Assembly: GCA_039654915.1 (NCBI GenBank)
Contig: CM077596.1
Location: 8,928,001 to 8,992,000, forward strand
Length of the DNA: 64,000 nt
Direction: 5' to 3'
DNA from: Aquilaria yunnanensis
Taxonomy: Eukaryota; Streptophyta; Magnoliopsida; Malvales; Thymelaeaceae
Shown here: positions 49,158 through 58,330 of the stretch, in pieces
Position numbering within the stretch: the first letter of the stretch is position 1
Layout of the letters: each line of letters begins with the position of its first letter
Position numbers and translations under genes: made by a program
The notes under the pieces: generated by a model
What the model was told of the DNA's origin: nothing
What the model saw: only the letters and a program-made list of their open reading frames with translations
Database searches by the model: none

Positions 49158-49195
49158 TCCAAACCGTAGATCCTGCCGGATCATCCGGATATGGA
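49158..49195. repeat. 38-nt hairpin, copy 3
   Basis: Diverged, but the changes pair: outer TCCA/TGGA, middle CCG/CGG, inner GATCC-TGCC-GGATC. Confidence 0.65.
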
Positions 49196-49309
49196 AATTG
49201 ATTTACCGTAATTATTTAATTCTTATTATTATGAAATTAATTTTTAAATGGTAATTCTTTTTGTTTATGAATGATTTTTAATACTAACTAAAAAATTTAT
49301 CTTTATATT

Positions 49310-49820
49310 TTTACTTCTTTTTTTTTTACTTTCTTTCTTTTTCTTCTTTTTTACTTATTTTTACTTTTTTTTTTTAATTTTCTTTTAATTTCTTTTCTTT
49401 TCTTTCTTTTTTATTCTTTTCTTTCTTTCTTTTCTTTTTCTTTTTCTTTCTTTTATCTTTCTTTTCTTTTTTCTTATCTTTCCTTTCTTTTCTTTATCTT
49501 ATCTTTCTTTTATTTTTCTTCCTTATCTTTCTTTTATTTTTCTTGTCTTTTCTTTCTTTCTTTTCTTTTTCTTATCTTTTCTTTTATTTTTATTTTATTT
49601 TTCTTTTCTTTCTTATCTTTCTTTTATTTTTCTTTCTTATCTTTCTTTTATTTTTCTTGTCTTTTCTTTCTTTCTTTTCTTTTTCTTATCTTTTCTTTTA
49701 TTTTTATTTTATTTTTCTTTTCTTTCTTATCTTTCTTTTATTTTTCTTTCTTATCTTTCTTTTATTTTTCTTATCTTTCTTTTTTTTTTCTTGTTTGCTT
49801 TTTTTTTTTGTTTTCTTGTT
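49310..49820 (+). repeat. polypyrimidine tract with internal 114-bp duplication
   Basis: About 500 bp almost only T and C. The stretch starting TCTTGTCTTTTCTTTCTTTC occurs at 49541 and again at 49655. The plus ORF here (Phe/Leu/Ser only) is low complexity. Confidence 0.85.
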
Positions 49821-50636
49821 TAATGAAAGATATTTATTATTTTAAAGGATTACTTAATTTATAAAAGAATTAAAAAAAAAATAATAATTAATTTTTATTT
49901 AATAAGAAGTTAATTTAAAAAAATTAAAGAGTTTAAAAATAAAAATTTTGATCATGGTACGGGGCGTTGTTACTCAGCCAGACCCTCTTCACCAGGTGAA
50001 GCAGCTCAAAAGCGGGCACGAGACAGTTTCCAGCCAATATACCATGAACTAAAATTTTTTTATTTTTTTTATTATTTTTTTATTATTTTATTTTTTTTTT
50101 ATAAAAGATTAACCAAAAGTAATTGTTTTATTAAGAGAATCAAAAATTTATATGTATATTTTAAACAAAAGAAGAAAATTTTTGATATTTATTTAATTTA
50201 TTTTGGAATAAAAGATTATTTAACCAAAAACTTATATGTATTTTAAAAAAAAAGTCTTGATATTTTTATTTTTATATTCTTCTTTGTTTGATGAAAGATT
50301 TTTTTTTTAATTTTAATTTATATTTCTGAAAATATATCTAATCAATAAATCAAAAATATTTAAGAGAAAATTCAATTATTGTTGTTTTATTTTGTATTAT
50401 TTTGAAATTATTTGATTAAGATTTTTATAAAGGAAACAAAAAGTTATATCTTTTAATAAGTAAAATATTACTGAATAAAATATTAACCAAAAAATTTTAC
50501 TCTTTTTATTCTTTTTTATTAATAAAGAAAACTAAAAAGTTATATTTTATTATTTTAATAAATAATTAATATATTAGTCCCAAAATTTTATTTTTAATAA
50601 AGAAAAGTTTATTTATATACTTTATTTAAAAATATT

Positions 50637-50674
50637 TCCAAGCCATGGATCCTGGCGGATCATTTGGTCATGGA
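50637..50674. repeat. 38-nt hairpin, copy 4
   Basis: About 1.5 kb from the others; outer TCCA/TGGA, middle CCA/TGG, inner GATCC-TGGC-GGATC, same 38-nt length. Confidence 0.6.
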
Positions 50675-51042
50675 TTTTTAATTTTTGTTAAATTTTAATT
50701 ATTTAATTAGTTATTAATTTTAATTGGATTTTTCTTGAATTTTTATTTTAAATATCATTATTAAAAAATAATATTTAAAAAAAGAATTGATTTAATCATG
50801 TTTGTTTATTAAATTTAACAAAAAGTTAACTTTGTTATCTTTAAAGGAATAATAAAACATGTATTCCAAAATAAAAATAATTGGCTTTTAAATTTTTATT
50901 AGCCTTAATAATTAATTACAAAAGAATCTTCTTTTAGTTTTTTTTTATTTATGGGTAAAAGGTGAATTAAATAAATTAAATCATATAAAGAAAAATTAAT
51001 AAAGTGGGGCTTTTTGGCCATCCACTTAAAAAAATAATAAAT

Positions 51043-51610
51043 GTTAGCAACAATTATAAAAGTTAATTAATTAATAACAATAATAAAAGTTAGCCAAGTT
51101 TAATTAAGTTAATTAATTATCAACAATAATAAAATTTAGCCAAGTTTAATTAAGTTAATTAATTAACAACAATAATAAAATTTAGCCAAGTTTAATTAAG
51201 TTAATTAATTAACAACAATAATAAAATTTAGCCAAGTTTAATTAAGTTAATTAATTAACAACAATAATAAAAGTTAGCCAAGTTTAATTAAGTTAATTAA
51301 TTAACAACAATAATAAAAGTTAGCCAAGTTTAATTAATTGTTAATTAATTAACAACAATAATAAAAGTTAGCCAAGTTTAATTAAGTTAATTAATTAACA
51401 ACAATAATAAAAGTTAGCCAAGTTTAATTAATTGTTAATTAATTAACAACAATAATAAAAATTAGCCAAGTTTAATTAAGTTAATTAATTAACAACAATA
51501 ATAAAAGTTAGCCAAGTTTAATTAAGTTAATTAATTAACAACAATAATAAAATTTAGCCAAGTTTAATTAAGTTAATTAATTAACAACAATAATAAAAGT
51601 TAGCCAGTTA
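51043..51610 (+). repeat. 46-bp minisatellite (about 12 copies)
   Basis: Unit contains AACAACAATAATAAAA, TTAGCCAAGTTTAATTAAG and TTAATTAATT. GCCAAG recurs at 51093, 51139, 51185 and 51231, then every ~46 bp to about 51600. Some copies have TTAATTG in place of TTAAG. Confidence 0.9.
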
Positions 51611-51715
51611 GTTGTTAGTTGTTAGTTGTTAATAACAACAATAAAAAGGGGTTAGTAATAATAACAATAATAAACAAATAAATACACAAGTAAAAAAATA
51701 AAAAAAAGTTAGTAA

Positions 51716-52258
51716 TTAATTCTGCAAGAACAAAAGAAAAAGGTTAGTGACCAAAGTGAAAGAAATTGAAAAGATGAAGGACTGAAAGGAGGTTTTACCC
51801 TTGAGAATTAAAATTGAATACTGAGAAAACGAAAACGCAGGCGACGCGAGGGAGGGCAGGGGAGCGACGGCGGGCCAGGCGACGGGGGCGCTGGAGCACG
51901 GCGGCGGGGCAGGGTGACGGCGGCGGGGCAGGGTAGCGGCGCGGGAGCCCGGCGGCGGTATCCGGCGGACTGGAGCGGAAGGAGGAGGGAAAACGCCGGG
52001 GAAAAGGGAGTCGGCTACGGCAGGACGGCTGCGGCGGAACGGCAGGACGGCGGCGGCGTAACGGCGGGACGGCGGCGGCGGGACGGCAGGACAGCGGCGG
52101 CAGGACAGCGGGACGGCGGTGGCGACGGCGGGAGAAGCGGTGGAGATGGCGTGACGGGAGGAAAAAGGGGAAAACGGCAAGGAGGAAGACGGGGACCAAA
52201 GCTTTACTAAAAAAAACTTTTGAGATTTTCTGGAGAAAGGGAGGAGAGCCAGGGACAA
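51716..52258 (-). CDS. Ala/Pro/Arg-rich ORF in the Ogre LTR leader
   Basis: 180 codons, starts MSLALLPFSRKSQKFF about 90 bp downstream of the LTR TATA box, so it would be near the 5' end of transcripts from this LTR. The middle is GC-rich DNA made of CGG/CCG words (51840-52200), giving Ala, Pro, Arg and Ser. The end is hydrophobic (FIFSISFTLVTNLFLLFL). A second frame (51795-52199) and the plus strand are open too, so the openness may only reflect base composition. No known domain. Confidence 0.3.
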   Translation of the reverse strand: MSLALLPFSRKSQKFFLVKLWSPSSSLPFSPFSSRHAISTASPAVATAVPLSCRRCPAVPPPPSRRYAAAVLPFRRSRPAVADSLFPGVFPPPSAPVRRIPPPGSRAATLPRRRHPAPPPCSSAPVAWPAVAPLPSLASPAFSFSQYSILILKGKTSFQSFIFSISFTLVTNLFLLFLQN

Positions 52259-52345
52259 GGGCTGTGGTTTTCTCTTTTTCTAAAACGGAGCTCTAAGCTT
52301 TTCCTCTATTTTTTTCTGTCTTCAGAACTGAATTTGGGGGGGGTA

Positions 52346-52351
52346 TTTATA
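52346..52351 (-). promoter_or_regulatory. TATA box of the Ogre LTR
   Basis: CTATAAATACC on the minus strand at 52342-52352. Transcription would start near 52320 and run towards lower coordinates in this LTR copy. Confidence 0.6.
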
Positions 52352-52862
52352 GAAGGATCTTAGCTGAACTGTGGACGGATAAATTAATAAAAAATATCAA
52401 ACTTATCTTTTAAATTGGTAAAATGACAGTTTCAGTCCTTTACGTTACTCCAGCTCTGGATAAGCTCAGAAGCTTCTGATTTTGACAATTTTAACGTTTT
52501 CTGTCAATTTGGGCCAGAAACGTCCGTGTAGGCCCAAAATTGACGCGAAAAATTACCTAAAGCTCCTGAAACTTTCAGAATTTGTCAATTTTGTCCGAAA
52601 CTTCTCAATTTTGTCATTTTTACCTCAAACTTTTAATTTTTTTGTCATTTTTTCCTGAAATTTTATTTTTATTTCAAACACATACATATTCACACATATA
52701 TTATTTTAAATCAAATCTTCTCAAAATAAAAATATATTTTAAACTAATTAACATAATTAAAATTTTTTAGCAATAATAATAATAATAATAATAATTTTTT
52801 TAATTAGTTTTTTTTTTTTTTTAATTTTTAAAAAAAGGGCCAGACGAAATTGGGTGTCAACA

Positions 52863-52877
52863 GCTGCCCCCCTTTGC
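52863..52877 (-). other. polypurine tract of the Ogre-like element
   Basis: GCAAAGGGGGGCAGC on the minus strand, abutting TGTTGACACC of the LTR; primes plus-strand DNA synthesis. Confidence 0.85.
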
Positions 52878-52979
52878 ATGCTTCATGGGACATGATGTAT
52901 GCAAAGTAGTTACCAAATTTCGTCCGTCTTAGCTAGCCATTAAGAACCTTCTCGCCGCCTAAACTATGTGGTTAAGGAA

Positions 52980-54437
52980 AATTTTTTTAGAGCCTCTGCG
53001 ATAAGAACTCTCCTATCGTTGAAGGGAAAATTTGATAATTTTGAGGTTAAGGGTCCTACCTTAGAACCTCGACGATAGGAACTCTCCTATCGTTTGAAGT
53101 AAAATTGATGATTTTGAGGTTAAGGGTCCTACCTTAGAACCTCGACGATAGGAACTCTCCTATCGTTTGAAGGACAATTGATGATTTTGAGGTTAAGGGT
53201 CCTACCTTAGAACCTCGACGATAAGAACTCTCCTATCGTTTGAAGGACAATTGATGATTTTGAGGTTAAGGGTCCTACCTTAGAACCTCGACGATAGGAA
53301 CTCTCCTATCGTTTGAAGTAAAATTGATTGTTTTGACGTTAAGGGTCCTACCTTAGAACCTCGACGATAGGAACTCTCCTATCGTTTGAAGGAAAATTGA
53401 TGATTTTGAGGTTAAGGGTCCTACCTTAGAACCTCGACGATAGGAACTCTCCTATCGTTTGAAGGAAAATTGATGATTTTGAGGTTAAGGGTCCTACCTT
53501 AGAACCTCGACGACAGGAACTCTCCTATCGTTTGAAGGAAAATTGTTTGAATGAGGTTAAGGGTCCTACCTTAGAACCTCGACGATAGGAACTCTCCTAT
53601 CGTTTGAAGGAAAATTGATGATTTTGAGGTTAAGGGCCCGACCTTAGAACCTCGACGATAGGAACTCTCCTATCGTTTGAAGAAAAATTGATGATTTTGA
53701 GGTTAAGGGTCCTACCTTAGAACCTCGACGATAGGAACTCTCCTATCGTTTGAAGTAAAATTGATTGTTTTGAGGTTAAGGGTCCTACCTTAGAACCTCG
53801 ACGATAGGAACTCTCCTATCATTTGAAGGAAAATTGATGATTTTGAGGTTAAGGGTCCTACCTTAGAACCTCGACGATAGGAACTCTCCTATCGTTTGAA
53901 GTAAAATTGATTGTTTTGAGGTTAAGGGTCCTACCTTAGAACCTCGACGATAGGAACTCTCCTATCATTTGAAGTAAAATTGATTGTTTTGAGGTTAAGG
54001 GTCCTACCTTAGAACCTCGACGATAGGAACTCTCCTATCATTTGAAGGAAAATTGATGATTTTGAGGTTAAGGGTCCTACCTTAGAACCTCGACGATAGG
54101 AACTCTCCTATCATTTGAAGTAAAATTGATTGTTTTGAGGTTAAGGGTCCTACCTTAGAACCTTGACGATAGGAACTCTCCTATCATTTGAAGGAAAATT
54201 GATGATTTTGAGGTTAAGGGTCCTACCTTAGAACCTCGACGATAGGAACTCTCCTATCATTTGAAGTAAAATTGATTGTTTTGAGGTTAAGGGTCCTACC
54301 TTAGAACCTCGACGATAGGAACTCTCCTATCATTTGAAGGAAAATTGATGATTTTGAGGTTAAGGGTCCTACCTTAGAACCTCGACGACAGGAACTCTCC
54401 TATCGTTTGAAGGAAAATTGATGGAATGAGGTTAAGG
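52980..54437 (-). repeat. 73-bp tandem array with paired hairpins (about 20 copies)
   Basis: Unit: GAGGTTAAGGGTCCTACC, TTAGAACCTCGACGATAGG, AACTCTCCTATCG, then TTTGAAGG-AAAATTGATGA. Each contains the perfect inverted repeat CGATAGGA-ACTC-TCCTATCG and GAGGTT/AACCTC arms. Two spacer types (GATGATTTTG and GATTGTTTTG) alternate in the later copies, so the higher-order unit there is about 146 bp. Later copies often have TCCTATCAT, which weakens the arm. It lies between the accessory cassette and the polypurine tract. Tandem arrays in that place are known for Tat-group elements. Confidence 0.93.
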
Positions 54438-54974
54438 AAATCTCCTTGAACCTCGAGCGAAATTTATATGAAAGCAATTAGAATTGGAATAATTTTCTTC
54501 GAAAGTGTGAATTTGCATAATAGGCGAGTGCGAAATTTTAGACTTCGATAAAATGAGTGAATCTTGATGATGACAATATCGCTAACAAATTATGTAAAGG
54601 GAACGGATGTTTGGAATCAATATCCAAGGTTCATCTAATATTTTCTTTAGTAAATATAGATTCGCTTAAGAGATATGTCATCCAAATAAGGTTGAAGCTT
54701 AACTATCCCAAAATGTTATGCCTGGTAGACCTAATAGGATGCGTCTCAAGAGCAATAAAAATTACTCTTTACTCAGCCATTCCAACCTAAAGGCATTGTC
54801 CTATGGTTTTAATATCAGCATGGACGAAACTATCTTATAAGATAAAAAAAGGAAATTCCCTGAAAGAAAAACTAAAACACGAAAGAAAATGCTGATAATA
54901 AAACTAAAGGACAAGCAAAACGGATCGGATCACTTCTTCTTCCACAATACTTCAACAGGGTGAGTAGAGGACCA
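54438..54974. other. spacer downstream of the LOG-like gene
   Basis: No supported gene; the plus ORF at 54557-54790 has no domain. Presumed 3' untranslated region of the LOG-like gene. Confidence 0.4.
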
Positions 54975-55604
54975 TTATGAGAGTGAACTGGTCGGGAAAG
55001 ACTGTCGTGTCCAGTCTATCTGAATCATTGCTGGATCTGGTTCAGGAACAAAAGCTTGTATTTTATCTAGCAATTCTTCAGCAGTTGTTGCGGATATTAT
55101 GATTCGCCGTGCTACTCTTGATATGAAATTCTTCTGCATAGCATAATCCATAAAAGCTATCAGACCTGTAAAGAAATTGTTAACATTTAAAAGCCCAATG
55201 GGTTTCTTATGCAAATTAAGTTGGGCCATGGAAGCAATTTGAAAGACTTCTCCCAATGTGCCAAAATCACCTGGTAGAGCGATAAAAGCATCAGCATTTA
55301 AAAGCATTTGTAACACACACTCTTGCAAATTTTTAACCACTAATTCTTCTCCAATCGTGCCCCCAGAAATAAATTTCAGAGGTCCAGGGATAATGCCCAG
55401 AACTTGACTTCCTCCTAGAGATGCTGCTGATGCTACACCTCCCATTAATCCGACACTACCTCCTCCATAAACTAAATGTATTTTTCGCTCAGCTAATACT
55501 CTACCCAAATGGTTGGCTGCTTTTAAATACTCTTCATCTTTTCCAGGAAAAGCCCCAGAAAATACACAAATACTTCGGGATTTACGAGTTGGGGTTTTCT
55601 CCAT
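54975..55604 (-). CDS. LOG: LOG-like protein (cytokinin riboside monophosphate phosphoribohydrolase family), intronless
   Basis: 209 codons from MEKTPTRKSRSICVFSGAFP. Family enzymes release active cytokinin from its nucleotide. Rossmann-type features are clear: ICVFSGAFPG (about 12-21), LVYGGGSVGLMG (44-55), LGIIPGPL (69-76). The signature is PGDFGTLGE (111-119) where active LOGs have PGGxGTxxE, and the catalytic Arg region 'HQRK' is replaced by LQECVLQM, so activity is doubtful. Length and C-terminus (PEPDP, IDW) match LOG relatives. Plant LOG genes normally have several introns; this has none. An ATG at 55664 is in frame, but lies upstream of or within the TATA box, so I choose 55604. Confidence 0.88.
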   Translation of the reverse strand: MEKTPTRKSRSICVFSGAFPGKDEEYLKAANHLGRVLAERKIHLVYGGGSVGLMGGVASAASLGGSQVLGIIPGPLKFISGGTIGEELVVKNLQECVLQMLLNADAFIALPGDFGTLGEVFQIASMAQLNLHKKPIGLLNVNNFFTGLIAFMDYAMQKNFISRVARRIIISATTAEELLDKIQAFVPEPDPAMIQIDWTRQSFPTSSLS

Positions 55605-55638
55605 TCCTATCCTTACCCTTGTGAGAAAAGAGGATATA

Positions 55639-55644
55639 TTTATA
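55639..55644 (-). promoter_or_regulatory. TATA box of the LOG-like gene
   Basis: CTCTATAAATATATCC on the minus strand, about 35 bp before the chosen ATG, so the leader would be very short. Confidence 0.55.
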
Positions 55645-55699
55645 GAGATGAAGAGATAAGGCAATAATTTTATTTTTCAAGAATGGATACATTATTCCC

Positions 55700-56150
55700 A
55701 GCTATTCATAGTAGTCACGGGTATGACTCTGGTCCGGTATGGGTACACTATCGTTAAAAGAGGAGGAAAATTTTCAAAATAGCTGCTAGCATGTACAGTA
55801 GTCGCGACTGTAGCTTATGTCAGGAGTAGGTACATGATTGTCGGATGAGAAGGAAAATTTCAAAAGTGGCAGGTATATACAGTAGTCATAATTATAGCTC
55901 ATGTCAGGAGTGGGTACATTATGGGAGGAAAATTTCAAAAGCGTCAGCTAGCATGTACAGTATCGTGACTATGGCTTATGTCAAGAGTGGATACATTATC
56001 GCTGAAAGAGGAGGAAAATTTCAAAAGCGACAGCTAGCACGTACAGTAATCGTGACTTTGGTTCATGTCAGGAGTGGATACATTATTACCAAAAGGGGAG
56101 GAAAATTTCAAAAGCGACAGCTAGCACGTACAGTAATCGTGACTTTGTTC
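55700..56150 (-). repeat. 86-bp promoter module, five tandem copies upstream of the LOG-like gene
   Basis: GAGGAAAATTT recurs at about 55764, 55851, 55925, 56011 and 56098 (steps 87, 74, 86, 87). Each unit carries CAAAAGCGACAGCTAGCACG, TACAGTAATCGTGACT and TCAGGAGTGGATACATTAT. Single copies of the same module precede the small zinc-binding genes (about 56890-56970, 57655-57745, 58490-58590). Confidence 0.8.
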
Positions 56151-56193
56151 CATCTTCTACTGGCTTTGCGTCCAGTAACGGCTTCAATGCTTT

Positions 56194-56757
56194 CTATGAA
56201 TCGGTGATTTGCATCTCATCTAGCTTTTTCACAAACTGGTAAACAGGGTCGTTTAGGGTCAGATTCCCAAGACTGTAACGTTCTCGTTCTTTTTGGAGAA
56301 TTATCCATAATCCAACAACCTCAAATTGCACTATTCCGCAAGAATGCGCTTCAAGAACCTCTCGGATATCTTCCAGAGATTCCTTACGCAAGCCATTCTT
56401 GATGAATTTTATTCTATCATTACGATTTCTGGTGATCACTCCTGGAGAACGACATTTATTGCCGCAAATCCACCATCCACAATTATGACAAACGCCTAGC
56501 CTCTTTGCTCTTCTTTTTTTGGCATAAGCGCTTTTTCCAAAGCCAGGCATACGGGGAAAGAACGCTTCTGGAACTTCACCAGCTGAACGAACCTTAGCTT
56601 CAATTAGCCACCGCACATTATCAGGAATGCCTTTGTGCATAAATAGTCGGAATCGTTCACATCTAGCTTGATAAACCTTTTTAAGAACATTTATTGGGAA
56701 AGAAGGGAAATATTTTCGTAGAGCAGAAAGAGAAGGCTCCATTGATGAAGGAGGCAT
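56194..56757 (-). CDS. virus NABP-like four-cysteine protein, copy 1
   Basis: 187 codons. The helical N-terminus includes LRKYFPSFPINVLKKVYQ and KGIPDNVRWLIEAKVRSAGE. A basic patch YAKKRRAKR (78-86) is followed by C90, C93, C98 and C102 (CHNCGWWICGNKC), then SPGVITRNRNDRIKFIKNGL. The order 'G.S.YA.KRRA...G.C..C.......C...IS.N....FI.NG' is that of carlavirus-type nucleic-acid-binding proteins, which bind RNA and in some viruses counter silencing. An alternative Met is at codon 6, where copies 3 and 4 start. The C-terminus (KKLDEMQITDS) differs from the other copies. No breaks. The family call is from pattern, not a search. Confidence 0.7.
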   Translation of the reverse strand: MPPSSMEPSLSALRKYFPSFPINVLKKVYQARCERFRLFMHKGIPDNVRWLIEAKVRSAGEVPEAFFPRMPGFGKSAYAKKRRAKRLGVCHNCGWWICGNKCRSPGVITRNRNDRIKFIKNGLRKESLEDIREVLEAHSCGIVQFEVVGLWIILQKERERYSLGNLTLNDPVYQFVKKLDEMQITDS

Positions 56758-56851
56758 TTAAGAGAAAAAGAAAGAAATTAGTGATTGTAGGAAATGGAAA
56801 TAACTGACTTTGGGAGTTATGGAGTACCGTATCCAGAAGGAAGAACACGCA

Positions 56852-56857
56852 TTTATA
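56852..56857 (-). promoter_or_regulatory. TATA box of copy 1
   Basis: CACTATAAATGCGTG on the minus strand, about 95 bp before the ATG; the same 15-mer lies before copy 3. Confidence 0.6.
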
Positions 56858-57005
56858 GTGATGAAAGGATAATGCGTTTATTACACTTACGGAAGTAAGT
56901 ACATTATTGCCAAAAGAAAAGACAAATGACAGCTTATATGTACAGCAATCATGACTGTGGCTCTCATCTTCCACTAGTTTATGTCTAGTAATGGCTTTAA
57001 TGCCT

Positions 57006-57569
57006 TCATAAGTCGGGGATTTGCTTCCCATCCAGTTTTCTCACAAACTGGCAAACAGGGTCATTAAAAGTTAGATTTCCAAGACTGTAACGATCCTGCT
57101 CTTTACGGAAAATCCACCATAAATCCATAATTTCCCATTGCACTATTTCACAAGAATGTGTTTCAAAAGTTAATAGGATATCATCCAAAGATTCCTTACG
57201 CAGGCCGTTCTTGATGAATTTTCTTTTATCTTCATGATTTCTGGAGATGTATCCTAAAAAGCGACATTTAGTATTACAATTCCATCGTCCACATTTATGA
57301 CAGACACCTAGCCTCTTTGCTCTTCGCTTTTTGGCATAAGCGCTTTTACCAAAGCCGGGCATACGGGGAAAGAACGCTTCTGGAACTTCACCAGCTGAAC
57401 GAACCTTAGCTTCAATTAGCCACCGCACATTATCAGGAATGCCTTTGTGCATAAATACTCTGAATCGTTCACATCTGGCTTGATAAATCTTTTTAAGAAC
57501 ATTTATTGGGAAAGAAGGGAAATATTTTCGTAGAGCGGAAAGAGAAGGCTCCATTGATGAATGAGGCAT
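57006..57569 (-). CDS. virus NABP-like four-cysteine protein, copy 2
   Basis: 187 codons, MPHSSMEPSLSALRKYF start. The first ~90 residues are almost identical to copy 1, including GFGKSAYAKKRRAKRLGVCH. From the finger on (CHKCGRWNCNTKC, C90/C93/C98/C102) it resembles copy 3: LGYISRN, EDKRKFIKNG, QFVRKLDGKQIPDL. It is therefore a mosaic. Open throughout. The basic patch could act in nuclear import or RNA binding. No membrane segment. Confidence 0.7.
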   Translation of the reverse strand: MPHSSMEPSLSALRKYFPSFPINVLKKIYQARCERFRVFMHKGIPDNVRWLIEAKVRSAGEVPEAFFPRMPGFGKSAYAKKRRAKRLGVCHKCGRWNCNTKCRFLGYISRNHEDKRKFIKNGLRKESLDDILLTFETHSCEIVQWEIMDLWWIFRKEQDRYSLGNLTFNDPVCQFVRKLDGKQIPDL

Positions 57570-57625
57570 TTAAGAGAAAAAGAAAGAAATTAGTGATTGT
57601 AGGAAACGGAAATAACTAACACATA

Positions 57626-57631
57626 TTTATA
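57626..57631 (-). promoter_or_regulatory. TATA box of copy 2
   Basis: CACTATAAATATGTG on the minus strand, only about 57 bp before the ATG, because a ~40-bp leader segment found in copies 1 and 3 is missing. Confidence 0.6.
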
Positions 57632-57781
57632 GTGATGAAAGGGATAATGCGTTAATTACACTTACAGAAGCAAGTACATTATTGTCAAAAGAAAAGACAA
57701 ATGACAGCTTATATGTACAAGAATCATGACCGTGACTCTCATCTTCTACTGATTCATGTCCAGTAATGGCTTCAATGCCTT

Positions 57782-58330
57782 CTATAAGTCGGGGATTTGC
57801 TTCCCATCTAGTTTTCTTACAAACTGACAAACAGGGTCGTTTAAAATCACATTCCCAAGACTGTAACGGTTTCGTTCTTTATGGTAAGTCCTCCATAAAC
57901 CGATAATTTCACCTTGCACTTTTCCACAAGAATGCGTTTCAAGAGTCTCTCGGATATCTTCCAGAGACTCCTTACGCATGCCATTCTTAATGAATTTTCT
58001 TTTATCTTCACGATTTATGGAGATGTATCCTAAAGAGCGACATTTAGTATTACAATTCCATCGCCCACAATTATAACATACGCCTAGTCTCTTTGCTCTT
58101 CGCCTTTTGGCATAATGGCTTTTACCTAAACCGGGCATGCGGGGCATAAATGCATCTGGAACTTCACCCGCCAAACGGACCTTAGCTTCAATTATCCACT
58201 GCACATTATCGGGAATGCCTTTGCGTGTAAAAACTCTGATTCTTTCACATCTAGCAAGGTAGATCTTTTTAAGGACTTTTAGTGGGAGGGAAGGAAAGTA
58301 TTTTCGCAGTACAGAAAGAGTAGAATCCAT
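57782..58330 (-). CDS. virus NABP-like four-cysteine protein, copy 3
   Basis: 182 codons, starts MDSTLSVLRKYFPSLPLK. Fingers at C85, C88, C93 and C97 (CYNCGRWNCNTKC) follow KSHYAKRRRAKRLGVC. The tail is NDPVCQFVRKLDGKQIPDL, the same as copy 2. Its N-terminal half is clearly diverged from copies 1 and 2 (IYLARCERIRVFTRKG, DAFMPRMPGLG), so duplication is not very recent. Open throughout. Its start lies 761 bp upstream of the copy 2 start. Confidence 0.7.
   Translation of the reverse strand: MDSTLSVLRKYFPSLPLKVLKKIYLARCERIRVFTRKGIPDNVQWIIEAKVRLAGEVPDAFMPRMPGLGKSHYAKRRRAKRLGVCYNCGRWNCNTKCRSLGYISINREDKRKFIKNGMRKESLEDIRETLETHSCGKVQGEIIGLWRTYHKERNRYSLGNVILNDPVCQFVRKLDGKQIPDL

Larger units (their letters stand above)
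48630..52862 (-). repeat. 3' LTR of an Ogre-like gypsy element
   Basis: The minus-strand start is exact: TGTTGACACCCAATTTCGTC at 52862, right after a polypurine tract. It is a typical start of Ogre LTRs. The other end is placed at TGATACCG (48630) only tentatively, because the partner LTR is beyond the window. About 4.2 kb, within the large size known for Ogre LTRs. It contains a TATA box, a GC-rich leader ORF, a 46-bp minisatellite, a polypyrimidine tract and four conserved hairpins. Confidence 0.7.

Noticed and set aside
49543..49845. 100-codon plus ORF
   Set aside because: Phe/Leu/Ser low complexity from the T/C tract.
51914..52210. Plus ORF in GC-rich patch
   Set aside because: All frames are open because of CGG words; antisense to LTR transcription.
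52980..54437. Array could be mistaken for a CRISPR
   Set aside because: Unit repeats over its full 73 bp with no unique spacers; plant retroelement context.
54557..54790. 77-codon plus ORF near the LOG-like gene
   Set aside because: No recognisable motif and opposite to all cassette genes.
55605..55664. Upstream in-frame ATG of the LOG-like gene
   Set aside because: The added codons contain the TATA box, so they are probably not transcribed.
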